The position numbers and the translations under genes are program-made. From Pseudomonadota bacterium (GTDB lineage: Bacteria > Pseudomonadota > Gammaproteobacteria > Burkholderiales > Gallionellaceae), in assembly GCA_021787435.1 (NCBI GenBank), contig JAJYLY010000008.1, positions 70,319 to 119,215 on the forward strand: DNA of 48,897 nt, in the 5' to 3' direction. Each line of letters starts with the position of its first letter. Within the stretch, counting starts at the first letter, position 1. Below are positions 39,612-48,277 of the stretch, in pieces. Under the pieces are notes generated by a model, which did not search any database, was not told where the DNA came from, and saw only the letters and a list, made by a program, of their open reading frames with translations.

Positions 39612-40763
39612 TCAGGGAGATGGAACTGGGCACACGTCAAGGGCCGCCGGGATGTTTTCCTCGGGGTCAGTAAAGCAAAACGGGGGGGTACCCAAAGATT
39701 GGCCCAAGATGGAAGTTCCACTGCTGTTTGACGCCGTCTGATCCTCGACTTTCTGGGTTGCAGCGTTTGGTACCCATCCGGCAAACCAGATAGCGTTTGC
39801 TCCACTGGCCTGCGGGGCTGATGCAAGATTGCCGGTGATGGTGACGTAAGTTCCAAGGGTCAACGGTGAGCTGCCACCGGGCGATGAGCTCGCTCCGGAT
39901 GTTGCCTGGCCGACCGCAGATCCAACTATCGCCCCAACCAGAGCCACCACAGCGACAATCGCGATGGCGACGATGATTGCGACAAGTAAGATAAGCCAGC
40001 ATGCCCAAACGAGTACCGTTGTGAGGCCACAGCCCAATGCGCCCATCAGGGCGATCCCGGCAATGATCCCCAGTACGGCTCCTACCGCTGCCCCGATTGT
40101 GGCGCCGATCGCACCACCGAGTGCGGCCGCGCATACTTTGGAGTCATGATAAAGACAGGGTATTTCAGGGGAGCAACCGTCGGCGGGGTCACTAGGTATG
40201 TCTGACGAGGAACAGTTATCGCAGGCCGCGCACAGGACAAAGTTGGGTGAATCCTGTACCACGATTGGCCAATAGATCGACTTGACAACCACGTCCGCAC
40301 GCGGCTGGTTTCCGGTAAATCCAAATAAGACACTATGTGCCGTGTCGAACGCCCCCACCACGTCGTTAACCACTCCTGTAATACAGGCCATCTTTCCAAA
40401 GATCGGGCTGCCGCACAGCGTCAACCAGTTACTCCAAGCCCAGAAGATCATGATGGCCGCTGTGATCAACGCCGCAACGACGATCGTAGCGACGATGAAG
40501 AACGGTGTGGGCGCTGCGAACCAACTGGTGAAGGTCAAATTTACGTCGACGCCGAAGATATTCAGGATGGCTGTGGCGAAGTCCTTCTCGAGCTCGCCTA
40601 CGATCTGCTTGGCGATGGTCGAGGCGATCGAACTGGTCTGCGGCACGAACGCGGTAAGTAAGCCGTAAACAGCCAATACCGCGCCGACAACAATAGAGAT
40701 TGCAGACCAGAGGGACATTACAGGCGAACCAAGTCCCAGGCCGCCGCAGGTGGGGCGCGTCAT
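39612..40763 (-). CDS. Glycine-zipper membrane protein, last gene of the novel cluster
   Basis: This 383-aa protein starts at ATG 40763, overlapping the preceding stop by 4 bp, with AAGGGGG as ribosome site. Hydrophobic segments lie at about residues 20-40 (AISIVVGAVLAVYGLLTAFV) and 90-115 (FFIVATIVVAALITAAIMIF). A very long run (about 215-295) consists of Gly/Ala zipper repeats (GGAIGATIGAAVGAVLGIIA) followed by two helices. Between them is a Cys-rich loop (LCAACDNCSSSD, DGCSPEIPC). The C-terminus is a Ser/Gly/Pro-rich soluble tail (GQATSGASSSPGGSSPLTLG). Glycine zippers occur in pore-forming and membrane-inserting proteins, but no family is recognised. Confidence 0.75.
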   Translation of the reverse strand: MTRPTCGGLGLGSPVMSLWSAISIVVGAVLAVYGLLTAFVPQTSSIASTIAKQIVGELEKDFATAILNIFGVDVNLTFTSWFAAPTPFFIVATIVVAALITAAIMIFWAWSNWLTLCGSPIFGKMACITGVVNDVVGAFDTAHSVLFGFTGNQPRADVVVKSIYWPIVVQDSPNFVLCAACDNCSSSDIPSDPADGCSPEIPCLYHDSKVCAAALGGAIGATIGAAVGAVLGIIAGIALMGALGCGLTTVLVWACWLILLVAIIVAIAIVAVVALVGAIVGSAVGQATSGASSSPGGSSPLTLGTYVTITGNLASAPQASGANAIWFAGWVPNAATQKVEDQTASNSSGTSILGQSLGTPPFCFTDPEENIPAALDVCPVPSP

Positions 40764-41161
40764 GATGCCCCCTTCACTACAATCAGCTTCGAGCACGAGT
40801 AGCACAAGAGGCGCCCGACGATCGCGCCAAGAATCCACCCTATCAGGGTACTAAAGAGCTGGGCATCAAGCCGGTTCACCACTACGACTGTCACGAGTCC
40901 CGCCAGCAAGCATGTTATCAAGGCGGGCAGGAGCAAGGCGCGTACACCGAAATTTCCCAGCACGCCAATAAAGAGCAGGATGCCAAGATAAGCGAGAAAG
41001 CCGAGCAAGATACCCACAGCAATTGCCGCGTGGGTGGGAATCGGCGCCGTGGGAAGTCCGAATTGCGTCAGACCAAACACAAACCCCGCGCCCCCTCCTG
41101 CAATCGATCCACAGAGGGCACACGGCCCAAGTCGACTTAAACATATAGAAAGATTGTTCAT
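40760..41161 (-). CDS. Small four-helix membrane protein
   Basis: This 133-aa protein is almost wholly hydrophobic, with about four transmembrane helices (CGSIAGGGAGFVFGLTQFGL, AAIAVGILLGFLAYLGILLF, LLPALITCLLAGLVTVVVV, TLIGWILGAIVGRLLCYSCS). Cys residues stand at both ends. Its stop overlaps the next gene's start (ATGA). No family is recognised; it probably forms a membrane pair with the glycine-zipper protein. Confidence 0.7.
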   Translation of the reverse strand: MNNLSICLSRLGPCALCGSIAGGGAGFVFGLTQFGLPTAPIPTHAAIAVGILLGFLAYLGILLFIGVLGNFGVRALLLPALITCLLAGLVTVVVVNRLDAQLFSTLIGWILGAIVGRLLCYSCSKLIVVKGAS

Positions 41162-41270
41162 ACGCCCTCAGTTTGAACGCGAAGCAATTGCACCGATAGC
41201 CAGACCTGCACAGCCTGGACACGTGACTCAAAGGACTGCGCCCTACGAGCCGCGCATTTCTGACGGTGAG

Positions 41271-42260
41271 CTAGTCGTTGACTGCACATACGATCGTGAG
41301 CCCACCGATGAACTGGCCAGTCGCTGTGACGCCCACGACACTGGCGAGCGGAGCAAGAAAGGTTCCGCCATCAACATTGGCAGGAACCGTCAATTGGAAG
41401 TTCGGAACCATCGACTGCCCCGGAAACAGTGAATACGGGCCGAGCACACCATTACTGGGTGCACCGTTAGCGAGCACAGCCACGCCGGGTATCAGAGGCA
41501 CGACGTAAAGCGTGACAGATTCAGTGGATGAGGAGAATTGGTTGACGACTGGAAAATTGGGAGTCAGTCCACCGCTTGGTCCCGAGTCAGATTGGGAATC
41601 AATCGCAAGCCACATAGAGATTGCGTGATTGTTCGCGAGATCCGAATCATCAAGGAATTGTAGATCGACATACGCACCATACCAGGGCATCGATGCGCCG
41701 CCCGCACTTTGCAATAGAGCCGTTGGTGTTGCAAATGCCAGCGTCACCTGGGAGTTCTGCGCAAGACTGGTCGGTTGCGAGGCGACCGGGACTTTCTTGT
41801 ACCCAATACCCAGCGGTGAAATGCTAAGTTGTACGGAGACATTGACCGCCGATGCACCGCCATCATTTCCGATTGTGACAGCAATGACCTCCGATGGGGT
41901 ATTGGGCAGAACGTTTGGATTGGAGGTCGAGTACAAATTGATTCCGCATGTGGGTAACCAGAAGAGGACAGGATTGATCCAGCCCGGACTGGCTAGTTGC
42001 CACTGGGCATTGGGTATCCAGAACGTCGGAGGAGCACCCCCGCCGGGATTGGACTGCCACGACGCGAATTGTGCAGCCTGACCTGCGCTAGTTTGATATA
42101 TCCACGGATCTGGACGAGCTGGTGGCGGATTCAAGTGAAGACTGCAGGTACAACGATGCCCGCTCCCCAATGACTTGCACGATGGCCAATCAAGCATCTG
42201 GGACAAGACGCCGCGGGTTGGAACGTTCGTGCGTTCTAGTACAGGTGCTCTAGCATTCAT
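41271..42260 (-). CDS. CARDB-like beta-sandwich protein
   Basis: This 329-aa protein has no signal peptide or transmembrane helix. An N-terminal Cys-containing stretch (CKSLGSGHRCTCSLHL) and a Trp/Pro-rich region are followed by a domain with the alternating pattern of CARDB/Ig-like adhesion modules (PSEVIAVTIGNDGGASAVNV, WYGAYVDLQFLDDSDLANNH). A second beta-rich domain runs to the end (LFPGQSMVPNFQLTVPANVD). The role is unknown. It lies 35 bp after the 63-aa gene and about 110 bp before the membrane pair. It appears to be a distant analogue of the 424-aa protein in the same cluster. Confidence 0.7.
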   Translation of the reverse strand: MNARAPVLERTNVPTRGVLSQMLDWPSCKSLGSGHRCTCSLHLNPPPARPDPWIYQTSAGQAAQFASWQSNPGGGAPPTFWIPNAQWQLASPGWINPVLFWLPTCGINLYSTSNPNVLPNTPSEVIAVTIGNDGGASAVNVSVQLSISPLGIGYKKVPVASQPTSLAQNSQVTLAFATPTALLQSAGGASMPWYGAYVDLQFLDDSDLANNHAISMWLAIDSQSDSGPSGGLTPNFPVVNQFSSSTESVTLYVVPLIPGVAVLANGAPSNGVLGPYSLFPGQSMVPNFQLTVPANVDGGTFLAPLASVVGVTATGQFIGGLTIVCAVND

Positions 42261-42295
42261 AGGATTTTCACCATGGGGCGTTCACAGGGTTCGCC

Positions 42296-42487
42296 TCACT
42301 TCTCAATTACGAAACCGTATACGACCGCGTCGGCGGCCTCTGGGTGCGAACGCAAATACTCCATGATCTCTCGACGTCGATCGACCCATGAACCCTTAAT
42401 CGCGAAGAACACTAGGTAATGCAACGCATCGCTGAAGCTCTCGTCGCGTTGCTTCTGCACCGGATTCAATTCGAGCACTACGTGCAC
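42296..42487 (-). CDS. 63-aa ORFan
   Basis: This short frame starts at GTG 42487, with AAAGGG about 7 bases upstream and 33 bp after the CobW-family stop. It reads VHVVLELNPVQKQRDESFSD, a helical basic-acidic middle (SWVDRRREIMEYLRSHPEAA) and ends AVVYGFVIEK. Amphipathic composition and close spacing to both neighbours in the same direction suggest a real gene. No family is recognised. Confidence 0.55.
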   Translation of the reverse strand: MHVVLELNPVQKQRDESFSDALHYLVFFAIKGSWVDRRREIMEYLRSHPEAADAVVYGFVIEK

Positions 42488-42520
42488 TGTTGCGCCCTTT
42501 GGCGAACTAAAAATGTCATA

Positions 42521-43588
42521 CTAATTCACGACGCAGCGCGAAAACTCGCGCTCAAAAACATCTCTGCGCAAATCGCGACCAATAAACACCAATATGCTTT
42601 CGCGCTTTTCATCGTTCGACCATTCCTTGCCCGGTGTGGCGCTCATTATCATATGGACACCTTGAAAAATAAAACGCTGTGCAGCATACTGAAAATTGAT
42701 AATTCCCTTATATCTCAGCATCTCTGTCGCGTATAAGTCAATCATCGTCTGGATGAAGATTTCAAACCGTTGCATGTCGATGACGTTTTCGGTTCGCAGA
42801 ACAAAAGATTTGATTGCATCGTTGTGGTTGTGCCGAGGGTGGTGGTCAGGGCTTACACAATGGTCGCCACATTCGTGATCGCCATGTTGGAGTTGTTCAT
42901 TCTTATCTGCTTCAGCAGCCAGAAAATCCGGTGAAATTTCGAGAATTGTATTGAGATTGAAACCGTTGACATCCAAGATTTGGTTGATCGGAACATCCCC
43001 AAAATGAACCCTTTCGATGTACGCCCTTGGATTCATGCGTACTAGCCTCCGGCGTAGCCGTTGTTCTTCAGCTTCGGAAACCAGGTCGGTCTTTGAGAGC
43101 AAGAGATGATCGGCAAACCCAACCTGTTCTTGTGCCTCTGTATTCTGGTCCAACTGGTCTTGCGCATGCAAGGCATCGACAAGGGTAATTATGCCGTCAA
43201 GTCGATATAGAGCACGTACCCCGTTATCCATAAAAAATGTCTGTGCAACAGGTGCTGGATTGGCAAGTCCCGTGGTCTCAATAATCACGCGGGAAAAATC
43301 CAGTTGGCCAGCCACTCGTTTACTTGCGAGTTCATTGAGTATTTTCGATAAATCGCCCCGTACGGTGCAACAAATGCAGCCGTTGTTCATGACAATAATC
43401 TGTTGATCAGTCGATTCAACCAAGATTTGGTTGTCGATACCAATTTCACCGATCTCATTTTCGATAACAGCAATCTTCTGCCCATGCGTCTCTCTCAGGA
43501 TACGTTTAAGCAAAGTCGTTTTCCCTGAGCCGAGAAAGCCGGTGAGGATTGTGACTGGGAGTGGATCCCGTTCGATAGTTATTGGCAT
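42521..43588 (-). CDS. COG0523 (CobW/ZNG1-type) G3E GTPase, putative metallochaperone
   Basis: This 355-aa GTPase has Walker A GFLGSGKT (residues 17-24), the metal-binding CxCC motif (NNGCICCTVRGDL, Cys71/73/74), the SKTDLV nucleotide motif near 165 and a C-terminal CobW_C domain. A His/Asp/Cys-rich loop at about 235-256 (HGDHECGDHC and DHHPRHNHND) is typical of zinc-related members. The family delivers metal to client enzymes (zinc in ZNG1/YeiR-type members, cobalt for CobW). Its place inside a cluster led by a predicted zinc hydrolase suggests that protein as a client. Confidence 0.93.
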   Translation of the reverse strand: MPITIERDPLPVTILTGFLGSGKTTLLKRILRETHGQKIAVIENEIGEIGIDNQILVESTDQQIIVMNNGCICCTVRGDLSKILNELASKRVAGQLDFSRVIIETTGLANPAPVAQTFFMDNGVRALYRLDGIITLVDALHAQDQLDQNTEAQEQVGFADHLLLSKTDLVSEAEEQRLRRRLVRMNPRAYIERVHFGDVPINQILDVNGFNLNTILEISPDFLAAEADKNEQLQHGDHECGDHCVSPDHHPRHNHNDAIKSFVLRTENVIDMQRFEIFIQTMIDLYATEMLRYKGIINFQYAAQRFIFQGVHMIMSATPGKEWSNDEKRESILVFIGRDLRRDVFEREFSRCVVN

Positions 43589-43617
43589 TGGATGGCCTAT
43601 TAAAATAGTAATTTGTG

Positions 43618-44892
43618 CTAGTTCCCAAGGATTACGATCGTGTATCCGCCAAAGGATTGCCCATTCTGAGATCCGCTGACTCGATACACGTGTGCATTAC
43701 CAGCGCCAGGATTTCCATCGGTCGCAATGAAGCCAACCTGCATCCCATCTCCGGTGACGCCATGACTATCACCGATGAGTCCGGCCCCCCTAGGATTCGG
43801 TACTGCTCCGAGGTTCGGTAGTCCAGCTCCAGAAGGGATGGGAGGCGAAAGGCCAACGTCGCCGTTAGGTACACCGGTGCCCGGTAACAGGTGCCGATTA
43901 TTCGTCGCAAGGTGCAGCCAAGGCATTGTCACCGTATCTGCACGCTCGACCTTAACAATAGCCGGTGCCGCAAATAGGGGACCTATTTCGATTCCTAGGG
44001 TGGGTTTGGCGGCTGCCTCAGCAGCCGTCATTACATGGATATTGCGTTGGCCAATGTGACGGTTCTGTGAGGCATCCCACGGAGGGTTGGAAAGTGGATC
44101 CGTTTGTGAATCGCTGGCGCGAACCACAAGGCACTCATGCCCCCCGTTCTCATATTTCGCTCTCCATGACTCGGGGCACTTTACGAGCTTGTGAGAATGT
44201 GCCCCTCCACGCGGGTCGAGGTCGACATAGCTGAAACCGATCAGGTGTTGGTTACCTTCCTTGAAGCCAAGGGTAGGATTGAACCAGTAGAACTCTACCA
44301 GTGCGTGGGCATTATTTAGGCCCAGATTCCAGACATGTGCATAGACGGTGTTGTCTGCATTTGCTTGTGCTACTCCACCCAGATTCGCGGGTAGTGGCGG
44401 TGCAACATCCGGATGCACGCCAGGAGAGATGAATATATCGGGGCTTTCCCAGAAGTTTCCAACCACTGGGCGAGTACCTGTGTCACCAGTCGTGGCGCGA
44501 ATGAACAAGAAGGCGCAGGCGGACAGACCTTTCCGTGGTCCAGGCCAGACGCTGAAAGGACGCTGTGGAATTTTGATAACTGATCCAGGCGCGCCAATTC
44601 CGCCATCAATGGAACCGTCAGAGGTACCTGTTTGGTGATTCGTCCTACCATGTGGTGGATTGGTTCCGTTGCTCCCTCCTTCAGAGCACGGGCGAGAGGG
44701 ACAACATTCAACATTGACGTTAACGGTGATCTGAGTTCGCTCATCACTTTCTTGTTGATGATGCGTCGCGTGCTTTTCAGTACGGTGCCTTTCATGATCG
44801 TTCGGATCGATCACGTCATGGACGACATCCTCTATTTTCTCGACTAGCCTTGACAGCGGATTACTATCTTTCTTATCATCTTTTGAGCTCAT
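43618..44892 (-). CDS. CARDB-like protein with disordered His/Asp-rich N-terminus
   Basis: In this 424-aa protein the first about 90 residues are polar and charged (SRLVEKIEDVVHDVIDPNDH, then HRTEKHATHHQQESDE) with a short VNVNVECCPSRPC patch. A domain follows with FWESPDIFISPG and TVYAHVWNLGLNNAHALVEF, the pattern seen in CARDB-like adhesion modules of secreted proteins. The C-terminal third is Gly/Pro-rich (GAGLPNLGAVPNPRGAG) and ends SFGGYTIVILGN. No signal peptide. It lies 18 bp after the phospholipase-like gene and about 29 bp before the GTPase. Confidence 0.7.
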   Translation of the reverse strand: MSSKDDKKDSNPLSRLVEKIEDVVHDVIDPNDHERHRTEKHATHHQQESDERTQITVNVNVECCPSRPCSEGGSNGTNPPHGRTNHQTGTSDGSIDGGIGAPGSVIKIPQRPFSVWPGPRKGLSACAFLFIRATTGDTGTRPVVGNFWESPDIFISPGVHPDVAPPLPANLGGVAQANADNTVYAHVWNLGLNNAHALVEFYWFNPTLGFKEGNQHLIGFSYVDLDPRGGAHSHKLVKCPESWRAKYENGGHECLVVRASDSQTDPLSNPPWDASQNRHIGQRNIHVMTAAEAAAKPTLGIEIGPLFAAPAIVKVERADTVTMPWLHLATNNRHLLPGTGVPNGDVGLSPPIPSGAGLPNLGAVPNPRGAGLIGDSHGVTGDGMQVGFIATDGNPGAGNAHVYRVSGSQNGQSFGGYTIVILGN

Positions 44893-44910
44893 TGTAGCCC
44901 CCGTCTCATA

Positions 44911-47757
44911 TTAGGGTTTGGTTACACATTGACGACCGGGATATTGCAAGCGCATTGCCAACCCATAAAGATTACCGTCTGACACCGGTGCTGGTTTTGG
45001 ACGCCGCCAGAATGAATCTCTTGGGTCAATGGTTGGCGGTGCACTCGCTGGTTCACCTGATGCTCCCGGTGAACGTCCTGCAGCGCCTTCTGGCCATGCA
45101 AGTGGTGGCAGGAACGCGTGGCCCATTCCATCAGTTGGTTTGGAATTATCATTAGTCAAATTATTACTTCTCAGCTCCTTGTCCAACTCCCCAACACCCC
45201 AACGAACCCAATCCCAACAGAGATAACCATACCCGCGATCAGCATCCAGATTGAAGTTTGATAGGAAATTTGGATTATTGGCCATTTGCCCGATCAGGTA
45301 GGTCGAGAAGACGATCGGATCACCCAAGGGGTTGATTCCGTCAAATTTTGTTGCGCCTTCGACTGGCAAATCGCGCTTATGTAGTACGTACGCCTGCGTG
45401 TACAAATCGGTGTCAGAAGGACACCCTGCATATTCGTACAACTTGCGCGCTAAATTGCTGATCGGTGAACCGGTTCCTAACAGAGCGTGCGGCATGGTGT
45501 CCGTCTGATACGGGCCGGCCACCGTGAGCGGTGTTTCAAGGTAATTGCCCGCGAGTTCAGGATTTCGGTCATTCGTACGATTTGGGAATCCCCATGGACG
45601 CTGGTATTCCACTGCATCATTGCCTGTAAATACGGATAGGATACCCGGAGGACTCTGACCTCGAGTAGCACGAATGGGTAACCATGGATTTGGTGCCCCA
45701 AGGACATTGCGGACTCCAACGTTCGTTAGAGCCGGATCCTTATCGAGATTGCCCAGCGGATCCCATGCTGCTGCCAATGCCTGTTGAAAAGCGCTATCAA
45801 CTGTGTGACCCAGTCTGATCAGTTGTTCATCGATTTCATTTGGACGCCTGAGGTTGCCATCCGCATAAAACTGCTCAGATTGCGGCATCATGTAAGCCAA
45901 GTGCACTAGCACCATCCTAATATTTTCTGCGGACTGCCATGCAGGCAAAGTAACCGTTAAATAGAGAATCTCGCGGGCGGGCCAAGTTGCCGCAGATGCA
46001 ACAGATTTCGCAATGTCATAGAGCGTCTGCGCTATTTGTTCAAGCGTCTTGTACAGCCAGTCAAGTAAGGCCAATACTGCGTTGCAAGCATTTGCGACTG
46101 GATCGTCACTGGAGTTTACGCCGCTAAAATCCGGTGGGCCGTAAGTAAAATCCGAAGCGGGCGGAGTAAATACGGTAGGCGGCTCTGGTCGATCCATGTC
46201 TGCAGTCGCTACGTATTGCCGTTTAAACCACGACAACATGAAACGGTATGCAGTTTGAATCTCCCACGGCAACGGAAAACCTTCTGGCACCCCCTTTAAA
46301 TATGCTGCGGGCGGATCAGGGGCGATAATTTTGCGAAGATCGTCAAGCGCTATGCCAACATTGTCGATACCCAAGATGCCCATCCATTTCGTGATTACAG
46401 TGGCAAAATCGGTGCCCGTATGTAAGGCATCCTGAAATGGTTGACCTTTCAGGTTGCGCGGATGAGGAACGCTTCCCTCACCCAAACTGTCCTGAAGGGC
46501 TTTATCGCCTCCCTCGGTATCGGGGTCTGCAAATACTTCTATGAATACTTGAACGATGGTTTCAGCAAGCCAAAGAGGTAGCTCGCCATCAGTGTCTAGG
46601 AGTACCTTACGCTTGTCCAGAGATGCTTGATCGATTCCATCAGGCAACGGTTGGCGGAGCTTTCCCTGCTTAGTCTCTACGTTCGGATCTGGGCTCGCTC
46701 CGGGCAGAGTATCGATTTTTTGTGGAATCTGGACTGCAAAGTAGAGAGCGCTATCCGCCAGAGAGGGGTAGCTCTTGGCAAGAGGTGGATTGTTAGGATC
46801 AATGCCAATGAAATCATCGGCTGGTAAAGTACCGTTTGATGTGCACTGGTAATTCCATGCGTCGATGTGATTTTCGATCAGGTGGTGTCTTTGCCAATGA
46901 GTTCTGAATGGCCCACCACATTGCTCATTTACATAGCTATGAGCGATGACGTCAGTACCCACATGAGTAATCCAGCCCAACGCGAATGCGAGCAGCTGTT
47001 CGCCATGTTCCTGTGTATCAGGGTTCTGCAGCATTGTGCGCGCGTGAGCAATAAGCCGCGCCGGAATAAGACTGGTACGACGATAGTGGGTCATATCGCT
47101 CCAGACAAACGCCTGCTCGTCGTACCCATCACGCATTTTAAGAGCAAACCAACCGAATATATCGCCTTCGGTAACTAGTTCTTCCTCCACGAGATTAAGA
47201 AGGTCATTCTTTAGTTCTGTGAAAGCGTCTCCGAGAGCGGAAAAGAGCCCTCCTGACAAATCGTCTACGACCTGCCCGGCCTTTTCAAGAATTGGACCTA
47301 TTGTATCGTTCCAAACCTTGAGAAATTTTTGCCAAATTTGATCCAGCTTGACGATGAACTTCAGAACACTGGCCCACGTGTCGTTAACTTCTGCCAGTAT
47401 CAGAAGCAGGCCGTCATAGGGATTATCGAGTCGTCCTTGATCGTCAAGATAGTAAAGCAAACTCATAGCAAGCATAATCTCATCACTTGGGATGAGCGGC
47501 GTGTTGTAATCTTGGAGGAAGAAGAAGAGATCTGGGCCGACCGCGCCGACCGCGGTGAATTTAGGCCAACGATTCATCATGTCAGCACAGTATTGAGGTC
47601 CAAATTGGGCAAGTAAATCCGGTGCCAATTTTTGAATCGCAAGCAGAGGATCATCATGAGGACGGATGAAATCACTCGTAACGTCCTCTTTGTCTATTGA
47701 CGAAAGATAATCTGCCACACGGCGAGCAGTATAAATATGCGTAAAGGGTCCGGGCAT
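44911..47757 (-). CDS. Large protein with zinc-dependent phospholipase C-like N-terminus
   Basis: This 948-aa protein has no signal peptide. The first about 300 residues carry the metal-ligand pattern of PF00882-like zinc-dependent phospholipases: MPGPFTHIY with His7 at the N-terminus, GAVGPDLFFFLQD (Asp76), DMTHY (His224), GWITHVGTDVIAHSYVN (His265, Asp269, His273) and HHLIENHIDAW (His291/292, Glu295, His297). This suggests a trinuclear-zinc hydrolase acting on phospholipids or another phosphodiester. A helical segment (about 120-200) is inserted. The remaining about 600 residues match nothing I know. It is the first gene of the cluster, with an AAGGAG ribosome site. Confidence 0.8.
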   Translation of the reverse strand: MPGPFTHIYTARRVADYLSSIDKEDVTSDFIRPHDDPLLAIQKLAPDLLAQFGPQYCADMMNRWPKFTAVGAVGPDLFFFLQDYNTPLIPSDEIMLAMSLLYYLDDQGRLDNPYDGLLLILAEVNDTWASVLKFIVKLDQIWQKFLKVWNDTIGPILEKAGQVVDDLSGGLFSALGDAFTELKNDLLNLVEEELVTEGDIFGWFALKMRDGYDEQAFVWSDMTHYRRTSLIPARLIAHARTMLQNPDTQEHGEQLLAFALGWITHVGTDVIAHSYVNEQCGGPFRTHWQRHHLIENHIDAWNYQCTSNGTLPADDFIGIDPNNPPLAKSYPSLADSALYFAVQIPQKIDTLPGASPDPNVETKQGKLRQPLPDGIDQASLDKRKVLLDTDGELPLWLAETIVQVFIEVFADPDTEGGDKALQDSLGEGSVPHPRNLKGQPFQDALHTGTDFATVITKWMGILGIDNVGIALDDLRKIIAPDPPAAYLKGVPEGFPLPWEIQTAYRFMLSWFKRQYVATADMDRPEPPTVFTPPASDFTYGPPDFSGVNSSDDPVANACNAVLALLDWLYKTLEQIAQTLYDIAKSVASAATWPAREILYLTVTLPAWQSAENIRMVLVHLAYMMPQSEQFYADGNLRRPNEIDEQLIRLGHTVDSAFQQALAAAWDPLGNLDKDPALTNVGVRNVLGAPNPWLPIRATRGQSPPGILSVFTGNDAVEYQRPWGFPNRTNDRNPELAGNYLETPLTVAGPYQTDTMPHALLGTGSPISNLARKLYEYAGCPSDTDLYTQAYVLHKRDLPVEGATKFDGINPLGDPIVFSTYLIGQMANNPNFLSNFNLDADRGYGYLCWDWVRWGVGELDKELRSNNLTNDNSKPTDGMGHAFLPPLAWPEGAAGRSPGASGEPASAPPTIDPRDSFWRRPKPAPVSDGNLYGLAMRLQYPGRQCVTKP

Positions 47758-48277
47758 GACGTACTCCTTCTCAATATCTTGTTAAAAATACCGAATACCC
47801 ACTATCAGTGTCCGTAATGCTGTTGAAGTCTCATCGCAAAATCAAAGCCTAAAGATAGGCCCTAAGGTAATAGAATATTTTTGCAAGCCACAATGAGCAG
47901 TGGTTGGTTGCTTCTGATGAGCCGAGCGACCTTGATTCGGAATCTTGCTTAGTCGGCGATTTGTTCTTTTCTATATTCATGAGTAGTTACCTCGCAAGTT
48001 GTATGCCAGAAAACTTGCCAAAAATACCCATTTGGATCAATGGCACCCATAATCAGGGAGGCAAGGCTGGGTCATTGACTGACGCGAGTGCTGATCTCCA
48101 GACACGCCGGATTGAATATGAAGATTGTTTTGCTTCTGGGAGTTACGCAGGGTGGGTCTTGAAAATACAGGGGTGGGTCGGAATCAACCCACATCTCGAC
48201 TCGACAAGCCGTGTTTCTTGAGCAGTTTGCCAAGAGCCCGTCTTTCTTTGCCCGCGATACGGGCGGCATGCGTAGCG
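47758..48277. promoter_or_regulatory. Upstream region of the seven-gene cluster
   Basis: These 520 bp hold no convincing gene. On the minus strand AGAAGGAGTACGTC precedes the phospholipase-like ATG. A short GCCTA/TAGGC hairpin stands near 47849-47862 and a TTGCAA box near 47881-47886, so a promoter is likely but not clearly readable. At 48151-48180 two GGGTGGGTC copies occur. The plus-strand frame at 47904-48221 does not look like a protein. Confidence 0.35.

Noticed and set aside
42175..42366. Plus-strand frame across the start of the CARDB-like gene
   Set aside because: Opposite strand to the cluster and no coding features.
47904..48221. 105-codon plus-strand frame upstream of the cluster
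   Set aside because: No ribosome site, no domain-like pattern and it lies in the expected promoter region.
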